Shown here one piece after another: positions 7,229-14,825 of a DNA stretch of 64,000 nucleotides. The stretch covers positions 66,131 through 130,130 of the forward strand of contig NZ_DATNPA010000295.1 of the NCBI RefSeq assembly GCF_036703385.1, read 5' to 3'. This DNA comes from Allocoleopsis sp036703385 (GTDB lineage: Bacteria; Cyanobacteriota; Cyanobacteriia; Cyanobacteriales; Coleofasciculaceae). Position numbers and translations under genes: made by a program. Under the pieces are notes generated by a model that was not told the DNA's origin, did not search any database, and worked only from the letters and a program-made list of their open reading frames with translations. How positions within the stretch are numbered: position 1 is the first letter of the stretch; every line of letters begins with the position of its first letter.

Positions 7229-8149
7229 AGTCAGCGCAAGTAGAGCAAGAGTGAAGCCTTCCTCGTCTAAACTACGCTTCAGTTTGCACTCCAACTCAAA
7301 CAACGCGATCGCGCCTCGTCTTAACCATTCCACATCTAAGGGTGCTACTTCCTGGCGCAGGTAATACAACCGCTTGGGATTACCAAGGTTGAGCCTCTGC
7401 GCTAACACCTCATCAGAAACAACACGGGCGGTTTTTACAGTTAGCCAGCGACGGAACATGGTTAACAACGCGGCATTGATTTTCAACGGATGTTCACCTC
7501 GTGCCAGAAGTTCAGAGGTTAGGGATAGTACTTCTGTGTGGTTGTGATACCGGATGGCATTGGCTAGCGCGATCGCGTTTTGGTTTAGATTGGGAACCAG
7601 TTCTTGCACCCAACTTAAGTGTGGATTACTACCCCCTCGAAGCAAGTGTCGAGAGAGCGACAATTTCTCTAGCTCACTGTGGATGCGGTAGGCATCCTCA
7701 CCGATGGCCTCGGCTAAATAGTCGGCAACTGGATTAGATAGCCGCAACTCCAAATCAGTGGCTTCCTGCTGAATGTATCGGGACAATGCCCCAGCTTTCC
7801 AAATCGAAGGTAAGTTGTAATCCAACACTTTAGCCTTGGACTTTACCAACTTACCGACCTTGGTTCTGGCATCCAGCACTACCCGCAGAATCACAACACA
7901 ATAATCTGGGACATCCACTAACTGCTTGATATAAGCCTCGTGGTCAGACTTTAAGTCTCCCTGCACTACCAGCACCTTAGTGGTACTACCGAATGGCATG
8001 GTATTGGCTTCAGAGACCACCTGCTCCAACTCCTCCACACCATAGCGATGGAAGTTGAAGGCTTGCCAGTTAGGGTCAAGTTTGCTCCTGTGTTCCGCCA
8101 CTACGCGATCGCACTTGTAAGCATCGTTTCCGGTTAGCCAAATCAACAT
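7226..8149 (-). CDS. holA: DNA polymerase III delta-like clamp-loader subunit
   Basis: Shows the delta-subunit layout: N-terminal LIWLTGNDAYKCDRVV (the YLL-G-D-EY-type start), a middle part with KTAR and DEVLAQRLNL, and the C-terminal collar helices (LECKLKRSLDEEGFTL). Delta opens the sliding clamp during loading. Start 8,149 is chosen because ATG overlaps the TGA of the dnaX-like gene (ATGA); a longer frame would begin inside that gene. At about 307 residues it is close to normal HolA length. Its presence beside dnaX on a phage-like element suggests an element-specific replication apparatus. Confidence 0.8.
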   Translation of the reverse strand: MLIWLTGNDAYKCDRVVAEHRSKLDPNWQAFNFHRYGVEELEQVVSEANTMPFGSTTKVLVVQGDLKSDHEAYIKQLVDVPDYCVVILRVVLDARTKVGKLVKSKAKVLDYNLPSIWKAGALSRYIQQEATDLELRLSNPVADYLAEAIGEDAYRIHSELEKLSLSRHLLRGGSNPHLSWVQELVPNLNQNAIALANAIRYHNHTEVLSLTSELLARGEHPLKINAALLTMFRRWLTVKTARVVSDEVLAQRLNLGNPKRLYYLRQEVAPLDVEWLRRGAIALFELECKLKRSLDEEGFTLALLALT

Positions 8150-9252
8150 CAGAATACCCCCGACGATGCTAGGCGAAGTAGGCAGATTTCTAGCCAAATA
8201 GCTGGATTAGGGGAAAACTGAAGCTCTGATTCAGACTTCTGCAAACCCTTAAGCCCAGCTTCAATTTGTTCGTGTGAGCCGTATGGGAGCAACTTCTCCA
8301 GCAGGGTACGGTCAAGGCTACTGATTAGCGGAATTTTTGCCTTACTCCCTTCCCTCCCACACAAATCTAGGACGTACAAATCCCGATAGACCGCCAACAG
8401 GTCTTGTAGGATGGCTTGAGGGTCTAATCCTTGTTCTAGAACAGCATGAGACTCCATCATCAAAAGCCCCACATCCCCCGATAAAATCCCTTGCACCAAT
8501 TTCCACAACTGTTCAGTAGATGCCTGTTTGAACAACGTCCGCACGTCGTCTGGCACTATGGGTTTACCCAACGCGGTCAACTGTTCTAAAGTTTGCAAGG
8601 CGTCTCGCATACCCCCTTTTGACAATGACGCGATCGCGGTGATTGCATCTTGGCTAATAACAATATTTTCCAACTGCGCGATCTCAGTAAGCCGATGCGC
8701 AATATCAGCCACACCAATGCGACCAAACCGGAGATGCAAGCATCGACTGATAATCGGTTCACTGAGTTTTTCTGGGTCTGTGGTACACAACAGGAACACC
8801 ACACCTGCGGGGGGTTCCTCAAGCGTTTTCAGGAGTGACGCCTGCCCAGCCTTGCTGACAAAATGACACTCATCGAGTAGGAAAACACGATACCGTGCCT
8901 GCATCTTGGAAAACTGCGCAGACTCAATCAGCTTACGAATGTCATCCACGCCGTTGTTGCTGGCAGCGTCTAGCTCAAAAACGTCCAGAGAGTTACCCGA
9001 CTCTATGGTTTTACAGTTACTACAAGCCCCACAAGGGGATACGGTAGGTTTATCATAGCTAAGGCAGTTTAGCGACTTTGCCAGTATCCGAGCGGTTGAG
9101 GTTTTCCCAGTTCCTCGACCGCCCTCTAATAAGTAGGCATTGGCTATGCGATCGCGTTCAATGGCGTTACCTAAGGTGGTCTGAATTAATGGCTGACCAA
9201 TCAAGTCTGCAATTTTTGATGGGCGGTATTTAAGGTGAAATGGTATGTGCAT
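8149..9252 (-). CDS. dnaX: DNA polymerase III gamma-like subunit (short DnaX)
   Basis: AAA+ clamp-loader ATPase. Walker A GGRGTGKT is at residues 44-51; zinc-binding cysteines at about 63, 74, 77 and 80 (PCGACSNC); LLDECH (Walker B/DExx) at 125-130; sensor-1 LLCTTDPEKL; arginine-finger motif SRC at about 169-171. The protein is 367 residues, so it has the ATPase and collar but not the long C-terminal domains of host tau. The second half of Walker B reads DECH, as in many DnaX proteins. It sits in an operon with a 58-aa gene 3 bases upstream and holA overlapping downstream. Confidence 0.9.
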   Translation of the reverse strand: MHIPFHLKYRPSKIADLIGQPLIQTTLGNAIERDRIANAYLLEGGRGTGKTSTARILAKSLNCLSYDKPTVSPCGACSNCKTIESGNSLDVFELDAASNNGVDDIRKLIESAQFSKMQARYRVFLLDECHFVSKAGQASLLKTLEEPPAGVVFLLCTTDPEKLSEPIISRCLHLRFGRIGVADIAHRLTEIAQLENIVISQDAITAIASLSKGGMRDALQTLEQLTALGKPIVPDDVRTLFKQASTEQLWKLVQGILSGDVGLLMMESHAVLEQGLDPQAILQDLLAVYRDLYVLDLCGREGSKAKIPLISSLDRTLLEKLLPYGSHEQIEAGLKGLQKSESELQFSPNPAIWLEICLLRLASSGVF

Positions 9253-9255
9253 CTT

Positions 9256-9432
9256 TTAGTACTCCGGTGGCGCGAAAGCTTGCCTGATATCTTCATCGTG
9301 CTGATCGGCTTGCAATTCTCGTTCAGCCGACGCGAAATCCTGATAAGCATCATCGTCTTGGGCTGCGTGTACAGATTGCTCAAAGCCCCCAAGATCTTCC
9401 CATCGACTATCTAAAGTCGGGTCATTTGGCAT
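9256..9432 (-). CDS. Small acidic protein, 58 aa
   Basis: A short acidic frame (MPNDPTLDSRWEDLGGFEQS at the start, ending QAFAPPEY) with AAGGGG 10 bases before the ATG. It ends 3 bases before the dnaX-like start, so it is probably the first gene of the clamp-loader operon. No family is recognised. Codon pattern and tight spacing are the reasons to call it. Confidence 0.6.
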   Translation of the reverse strand: MPNDPTLDSRWEDLGGFEQSVHAAQDDDAYQDFASAERELQADQHDEDIRQAFAPPEY

Positions 9433-9464
9433 AATAAATTAACCCCTTTACGGGGTGATAGGCA

Positions 9465-9500
9465 GCGATCGCGTAAGTTTTTGCGGACAGGCGCGATCGC
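9465..9500. other. HIP1 hairpin upstream of the clamp-loader operon
   Basis: GCGATCGCG (9,465-9,473) pairs with CGCGATCGC (9,492-9,500). A small CCCC/GGGG stem lies at 9,443-9,455. The remaining gap to 9,611 is AT-rich and should hold divergent promoters; no clear -35/-10 pair could be chosen. Confidence 0.5.
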
Positions 9501-9611
9501 TTTTGCTTTATCCCTAAAAGTTAGGGCATACTCATATTGCAAATCATTTTTCAATTTTTGTCAATCAATTTTTGAAAACTAATTTACTATATAGGAGTAC
9601 AAGTTTAAGGG

Positions 9612-9857
9612 ATGGACATGGAAGCTTTACTAGCTAGCGCAGGTATCACAAGAGAGGCGTTAGCTGAATCGCTACAAATGAGCGAAACCACTATACGTAA
9701 TTGGATAGGAGGTCGAACAGAGCCAACATTAACACCGAGTAAATACGAGACGCTTTTGACTTTGTTACGGTGTAGTCCTTCTCAGCTTTCTGAAGCGTGT
9801 CGAGAGTCTATGCTAAATCGACAAAAGGGTAGACCGGGAAGGCGCAGAAAAGCTTAG
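9612..9857 (+). CDS. XRE-family regulator, 81 aa
   Basis: Helix-turn-helix at residues 12-50 (REALAESLQMSETTIRNWIG) with a conserved second half (LTPSKYETLLTLLRCSPSQL) and a strongly basic end (RQKGRPGRRRKA). It is divergent from the clamp-loader operon and may control it. AGGAG lies about 12 bases before the first ATG; ATG at 9,618 is also possible. Confidence 0.75.
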   Translation: MDMEALLASAGITREALAESLQMSETTIRNWIGGRTEPTLTPSKYETLLTLLRCSPSQLSEACRESMLNRQKGRPGRRRKA

Positions 9858-9952
9858 TCAGGTTTGAAGCAAATAAACAAATCGCCTCCTACCAGTCTGG
9901 ACAACTTCAGGAAGCGATTGCTGTTCATCTCATCTAACAAAAAGAAGAACGA

Positions 9953-10690
9953 ATGTCTAATTTATCAGTTTTCAACAAAGATGGACTCGAAATCATCATA
10001 GACAATGATACTGGGGAGAGTTTTTGCTCAGTATCTGGCTACGCTCGAATGAGTGGCAAGGATAAGTCTACAATTTCACGCCGCATGGGAACCGTTGCAT
10101 CGACGCAATCTAAAACGGCTGAAATTCAAACAGTAAAAGGGTTAAGAACCGTTGCAATTGTTTCGGAGGATTTAATTTCAGAGTGGATAGTTGATGATAA
10201 TCCTGTGATTGCCAAACAGCTTCTCAGGGCTGGGGTTCGAGTATATTTGCACAAAGCAGCTGGCTACAAGGTTAGCTCTGAAGCTATTCAGCCACAACCA
10301 AAAAGCCAAGCCGAGATATTTCTTTTGATTGCTCAGCAGATGGTGGAGCAGGAGCGTCTAACCAAAGAGTTGGAATCTCGTTTAACTCAATTCGAGCAAA
10401 TTCGGGATGAAGCGATTGCGGATCTCAATACCCTCGAACCCCCGTCTGTGGAAGCGGAAGAACTTAGCACAAGAGCGAAAATCAGACGACGGGTCACAGA
10501 CTTTGTTGTTGCAAAAGGGTTGGGGTATCAAGAAGCATATGCGCAGCTATATCGAGAGTTCCGCGATCGCTATCACACCGATTTGCGCCAGCGTGCGAAG
10601 AACAGTGGCAAGAAGAAGCCCTTGGATATTGCTGAAGATCTGGGTCTTGTAGAGGAATTGTACGCCGTAGCTGACGATTTGTTCGCCTGA
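9953..10690 (+). CDS. Phage antirepressor-like protein, 245 aa
   Basis: Two parts. Residues 1-85 contain a winged or BRO-like start (SVSGYARMSGKDKSTISRRM) that suits DNA binding. Residues 170-245 form an ORF6C-like C-terminal domain (KIRRRVTDFVVAKGLGYQEA ... YREFRDRY ... KKKPLDIAEDLG). This arrangement is common in phage antirepressor-type proteins, which relieve repression by binding the repressor. The exact partner is unknown; the XRE gene just upstream is a candidate. Confidence 0.6.
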   Translation: MSNLSVFNKDGLEIIIDNDTGESFCSVSGYARMSGKDKSTISRRMGTVASTQSKTAEIQTVKGLRTVAIVSEDLISEWIVDDNPVIAKQLLRAGVRVYLHKAAGYKVSSEAIQPQPKSQAEIFLLIAQQMVEQERLTKELESRLTQFEQIRDEAIADLNTLEPPSVEAEELSTRAKIRRRVTDFVVAKGLGYQEAYAQLYREFRDRYHTDLRQRAKNSGKKKPLDIAEDLGLVEELYAVADDLFA

Positions 10691-10721
10691 TAGTTTAGTC
10701 CAGTAAAAATATTTGTTCCAA

Positions 10722-10744
10722 GCGGGGTAACACCCCGTTTTTTT
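10722..10744 (+). terminator. Rho-independent terminator
   Basis: GCGGGGT-AAC-ACCCCG followed by six T, 32 bases after the antirepressor-like gene and facing the end of the next convergent gene. Confidence 0.85.
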
Positions 10745-10748
10745 AGCT

Positions 10749-11123
10749 TTACGGCAAAGCAAATAACCAAATCCCGATCACGTCATCCTGAACCTGATGA
10801 GTATCACAAAACGTAACTTCAACGATATCCCCTTCTGTACCAACCATTTTGGCAGGGATAAAGCCCAAGCGTGCGCGATGGTCGCTTTGCGAACCGGCGA
10901 AGCCATCACCATTGATTTCCCAACAGTCCCCGATTTGAATTCGGGGATGTCCTACTTCTGTGGGGATTTGAAAAACCGTGTAAGTATATTGCTGGTTTTT
11001 AAACACTACCCCGTTTCGTAGAGGTACAAATACCCAAGTCATTAGAGGAAGGATTTCTCCTTCCTCATAAATTTCGTAGTACCCCGCACCTCCTGGGGGA
11101 TTAAAACCAAGACTTGTGGGCAT
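10749..11123 (-). CDS. Hypothetical tail-region protein, 124 aa
   Basis: No family is recognised. It is beta-rich, with many Val, Ile, Tyr and Gly (WVFVPLRNGVVFKNQQYTYT). The start at 11,123 lies 5 bases after the stop of the gene at 11,129, in the tail operon, so a virion or assembly role is likely but inferred. Confidence 0.6.
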   Translation of the reverse strand: MPTSLGFNPPGGAGYYEIYEEGEILPLMTWVFVPLRNGVVFKNQQYTYTVFQIPTEVGHPRIQIGDCWEINGDGFAGSQSDHRARLGFIPAKMVGTEGDIVEVTFCDTHQVQDDVIGIWLFALP

Positions 11124-11128
11124 CGCAA

Positions 11129-11926
11129 CTACATTGTTAAGGGTTGGTCAGATTCATCTGTAAGCGACTGTCCAGACTCATCCGAAATCGGTTCAGCTAA
11201 CGTGTTTGTCCCTTCAGTGTGGGTTCCGTCAAGGAAGGTGATGAGAAAGTTAGTCCCAGTAGCATCGTAATAGATGTCGCCTACAATCTCACCGGCATTG
11301 GCTGACCAACCTACCGTAGCCCCTGCGGGTAGATTCTCAACCCCTTGCGTGGTTTGAATGGTACCAATTTTTGTTCCAATATTCATAACCGTGATACTAG
11401 ATGCCTTGGTAATAGACCCCTTACCAACCCGCCCCGTATCAGAGGTATTGACAAAATTAGGGGTTGATACCGTCCCCCCAACTCCAGTTTGACTAACTGG
11501 CGCAACGGCACCACCAATGATACCCAAATTTTTCAAAGCGTAAGCGTTAATCGCCACCTTGGTTTCTGGCAGCGGGAAAGAGTTACGATCGCCTTCGCAC
11601 TGCATGTCGATTTTTAAAGCCCAAATTTCCGACACATCGAAATACAGCACCGCTTTTTTCCCGGCACCTAGGTTATACGGGTTCTCACCATTCCACTTCC
11701 GCAAAACAGTGGTTTGGGTGGTATACCCTTTGGCATTGGTGATAAGGTCGAACCACTGTCCTCCCATTCCCGCTTGGTACTTCATGGTGAGGAATTTTAA
11801 GGGCTTCTGCCCCATGTTCATGATTTCTACTGCGATCGCGCGGGTTTCTTCACCAATACCAATGACATGTTCCTTAACGTTAGGGGCAACGTTAACCTTA
11901 AGTTCTGGATATGTGGCGGTTAGCAT
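11129..11926 (-). CDS. Probable virion protein in the tail module, 265 aa
   Basis: Beta-rich protein (LKFLTMKYQAGMGGQWFDLI; KKAVLYFDVSEIWALKIDMQ) with a repetitive Asp/Glu/Ser C-terminal tail (SDESGQSLTDESDQPLTM) that contains a near-duplicate of 9 residues. It lies between large tail genes on the same strand. Exact role unknown. Confidence 0.6.
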   Translation of the reverse strand: MLTATYPELKVNVAPNVKEHVIGIGEETRAIAVEIMNMGQKPLKFLTMKYQAGMGGQWFDLITNAKGYTTQTTVLRKWNGENPYNLGAGKKAVLYFDVSEIWALKIDMQCEGDRNSFPLPETKVAINAYALKNLGIIGGAVAPVSQTGVGGTVSTPNFVNTSDTGRVGKGSITKASSITVMNIGTKIGTIQTTQGVENLPAGATVGWSANAGEIVGDIYYDATGTNFLITFLDGTHTEGTNTLAEPISDESGQSLTDESDQPLTM

Positions 11927-11954
11927 AATTTTTGTTGTGGCGTTTTTATTAAGT

Positions 11955-13889
11955 TTAGTCTGTAAGCGCTAGGATTAACGCGATCGCGTTTTCCGTTGTT
12001 GGCACTCCCAATTGAGCAGGGGTGACGTTGTGGGGGTTGTTTTTGTTGGTAATGTGGTTAAACACATCCACAAAACTTCCCGGCACTTCCGCGATACACC
12101 CTTCAACGGGGTCATGGGAAATCCGTGATACAACCGAGCCATCTAAATAATACCCAACCGCCACTTCATAAGTCCCGGCTACCAAACTACCTCCCACGAT
12201 CCCATTTAGTGTTACCCCTGGCGGGTCAAACAAACAGTAGTCGCTACTGGGTGGTGTAGGCAATGCCGTAATCTCCGTCAATCCTGTCAAACTTGCAATT
12301 TGAGGAGACGTGATCGCGGGTACTGTAGCTCGATAAATCTTCCCCCCAAATCGAATAAACACCGCGAGTGTAATTAAATTAAAACTCCCTTTGGTGTTTC
12401 CCCCAATGGTAGGGTAGTCTGCTCGAATTGCTACGGGATAAGTGCAGGTCAGAGAAATGGCTTGGTTTGCCGTAACCGTCACACTTCCCCAACTCCCAAC
12501 TTTAGAATATCCGGCAGCACAATCGACAATAGCCCGAACCGCTTCAGTCCCTGGTACTGTACTCCCTCTTAAAAATATCCCCCCATTCCCATCAACCGTA
12601 ACTTTCTGCCCAGTTTTATTCGGCGCAATTCCGTACACTCGATGCCTAGCTTTGGTCGGAAAACTAAAGCGCTGCACCAGAGCACTACCTTCCAACACAT
12701 CCACCCCACCCCCATTGTTGGGCACTACCCTCATGCGATCGCTGGAGTAGAACACGATATCCTTCCCCCCAGCAAACTCCCACAAGTCCCCAGCAAAGTT
12801 CCCAGCTTGGGCAAAAGGGTAAAGTATGATACTCAGTCGTGTTCCTTCTGTAACACGTCGCTGTACCTGTTCAGGGCGAAACTGCAAGTAGACCTCTACA
12901 AAATATGCCCAACCTACGGGTAAGTCCGTTCTAATGGTTAGTAAGCCTCTAACCCCATATTCCCAAATCCGGACAGCCCCCAATTCATCAATGGTCGTGC
13001 CGTTACTATCAGTGATAACTAATGCCCCAGTTGCTAAATTGACTATCCCCCTAGGACGCACCACTAACAACTGGTCGTAAAGTTGACTTCTAATTATCCC
13101 TTCTTGCCGAATTTCCACCCCAAACGTTGTCCCAGCGGGCATCGCCATTGAGCCATCATTGCGCCAATAAAGCTTAATGGGCATTACACTGCGTGACCCG
13201 TCCATTGGATATTTAGGCGGAGGTAGTACTGCATCTAACGCCACAGCCGTTACATCAGCGGCGCACCCACTACTTCCGTAAGGGTCAGTTACCGAACTAA
13301 GTAGCGGGTTACCTGCCATCCGCACCCACTTCTCTGTTGGGCGTCCTGATGGGGTTAAAATTTGCGTTCCATCTACCGGGCGATAGTCCCCTGGGTCGTA
13401 ATAATAAAATGCGCCTTTATCAGAAATCAGGCGCACCATTCCTAAAAGTAAGTCGCTTCCCGTCGGCAACTGTGCCGAGGTGTTGACAGATGGTGCGACG
13501 GCAACATGAGCATCGCGACTTAAAACAATAGGGGTTAGCGTTCGCTCACTCACCCCAATCACGCGCCCATCTTGGTCTACCGCGTAAGCATAAACCTTCC
13601 ACCCCGCTAATACCATGCCGTTGTGGCACAGCCAGTACCAATGAAAGTCTGTGGCCTCGGTTTTATTGGTAGAAGGAAAAGTAATTTGAATTGCCTGACT
13701 TGCGCTGTAGGTGACTTCTACAGTGTCAGACGCGATCGTAAATCCTGCCCGATTTTGTCCATATAGAGTTAGTTTTAAGCTTCCTGGCGCACTAAACTGA
13801 CCCCCGCTGATAAGAGCGACGACACTTGGCACAAAATCTAACTTCGTTAATCCGTAGGCAAACTCACAAGGCATTACAGCATTCTCCAC
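11955..13889 (-). CDS. Large tail-fibre or baseplate-type protein, 644 aa
   Basis: A long beta-rich protein ending in VFNHITNKNNPHNVTPAQLG, a C-terminal NPH-NVT-x-x-QLG motif typical of tail-fibre proteins at the point where a chaperone or adaptor binds. The N-terminus overlaps the preceding gene by 16 bases, which supports co-translation. No catalytic motif was seen. Function as fibre or baseplate wedge is inferred from motif and context. Confidence 0.65.
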   Translation of the reverse strand: MENAVMPCEFAYGLTKLDFVPSVVALISGGQFSAPGSLKLTLYGQNRAGFTIASDTVEVTYSASQAIQITFPSTNKTEATDFHWYWLCHNGMVLAGWKVYAYAVDQDGRVIGVSERTLTPIVLSRDAHVAVAPSVNTSAQLPTGSDLLLGMVRLISDKGAFYYYDPGDYRPVDGTQILTPSGRPTEKWVRMAGNPLLSSVTDPYGSSGCAADVTAVALDAVLPPPKYPMDGSRSVMPIKLYWRNDGSMAMPAGTTFGVEIRQEGIIRSQLYDQLLVVRPRGIVNLATGALVITDSNGTTIDELGAVRIWEYGVRGLLTIRTDLPVGWAYFVEVYLQFRPEQVQRRVTEGTRLSIILYPFAQAGNFAGDLWEFAGGKDIVFYSSDRMRVVPNNGGGVDVLEGSALVQRFSFPTKARHRVYGIAPNKTGQKVTVDGNGGIFLRGSTVPGTEAVRAIVDCAAGYSKVGSWGSVTVTANQAISLTCTYPVAIRADYPTIGGNTKGSFNLITLAVFIRFGGKIYRATVPAITSPQIASLTGLTEITALPTPPSSDYCLFDPPGVTLNGIVGGSLVAGTYEVAVGYYLDGSVVSRISHDPVEGCIAEVPGSFVDVFNHITNKNNPHNVTPAQLGVPTTENAIALILALTD

Positions 13890-14704
13890 GCGATCGCGCC
13901 GGCATAACTTGTACCTTGAAAATCAAACGTAGCAATAGCGTGTCGTTTATCTTTCAACTCAGAAACGGGTATCCCACTCCCTGAAGCAGTCTTTACAACT
14001 GCGCCTTTACTTGGTTTGTCAACACTAATCCAGTTTTGTAGGTAATAATAAGTTGTAAAACGCCAGTCTGTTTGCTTATAAAAGTTTTGTAAATAATAAT
14101 TATTCGCCATATAATAAAAGCCCAGTTCTCCCTGTAAAATTAACCCGTATTTTTTAGCTTTTGCGGTTAAAACTTTAATGTCGGTATCTGAAAATTTAAG
14201 TATCTCTTGATTAACATTAAACCAGTCATACTGAAAAAAAGGCATCCAAAAAACAGAATCAATACTTTCTAATTCATTTGACGTTATTGACTTAAGCTCA
14301 ATACCTAAAGGAGAAAGAACATAGTCTTTTAAAAATTGTGAATTAAGTAGAGGATTTCCTGTGGCAGGGAGTGGTGTACCTAAAAATGTAGTTCCTGTTC
14401 CCGTGTAAATTTTCTTGCTTTTATCGGCACCAAGAGTTTTAAAAACACCTTGAAGAAACTCAATATTACCCTTAAACGTTTCTTTTATGTAAGCTGGATT
14501 ATTAAAAAATAGTGTAGAGCTATCATCCCATATATTACCATCAAGCAGAAATACGGTATTATAACCAGTCGTTACAGGAACGGGACGTGATCGCGTCTTC
14601 CTTGTATTAACGCTACTGGTTACGCGTTGTGGTGGCGCGTCAATCGTCAGCTCTTTTTTTAGAGTGTCCGCGATCGTTTTTACTAACTGTTCTTTATCGC
14701 CCAC
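13874..14704 (-). CDS. Hypothetical tail-region protein, 276 aa
   Basis: Starts with a helical motif (KEQLVKTIADTLKKEL) that resembles the start of the 43-aa protein encoded just upstream (KDQLIKHIAESLKK), so the two may derive from a duplication. The rest is rich in Tyr, Phe and Trp (GELGFYYMANNYYLQNFYKQ) and not recognised. GTG start overlapping the upstream stop. DNA here is more AT-rich than the flanking tail genes, which suggests a separate origin. Confidence 0.55.
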   Translation of the reverse strand: MGDKEQLVKTIADTLKKELTIDAPPQRVTSSVNTRKTRSRPVPVTTGYNTVFLLDGNIWDDSSTLFFNNPAYIKETFKGNIEFLQGVFKTLGADKSKKIYTGTGTTFLGTPLPATGNPLLNSQFLKDYVLSPLGIELKSITSNELESIDSVFWMPFFQYDWFNVNQEILKFSDTDIKVLTAKAKKYGLILQGELGFYYMANNYYLQNFYKQTDWRFTTYYYLQNWISVDKPSKGAVVKTASGSGIPVSELKDKRHAIATFDFQGTSYAGAIAWRML

Positions 14705-14825
14705 GGAAGCTTCGGGTTGCGTTTACAGGTACCGATTTTAACTGTTTTTTTACGTCTGCCATTAATGCAGCATCGTTTTTCTTTAGCGATTCAGCAATAT
14801 GTTTAATTAACTGGTCCTTGGTCAC
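14694..14825 (-). CDS. Small protein, 43 aa
   Basis: GTG start overlaps the TGA of the 907-aa gene (GTGA), and the stop overlaps the next gene by 11 bases. The sequence begins TKDQLIKHIAESLKKNDAAL and ends ATRSFRGR. It looks like a detached copy of the N-terminal helix of the following protein, perhaps a docking peptide shared by both. Confidence 0.5.
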   Translation of the reverse strand: MTKDQLIKHIAESLKKNDAALMADVKKQLKSVPVNATRSFRGR

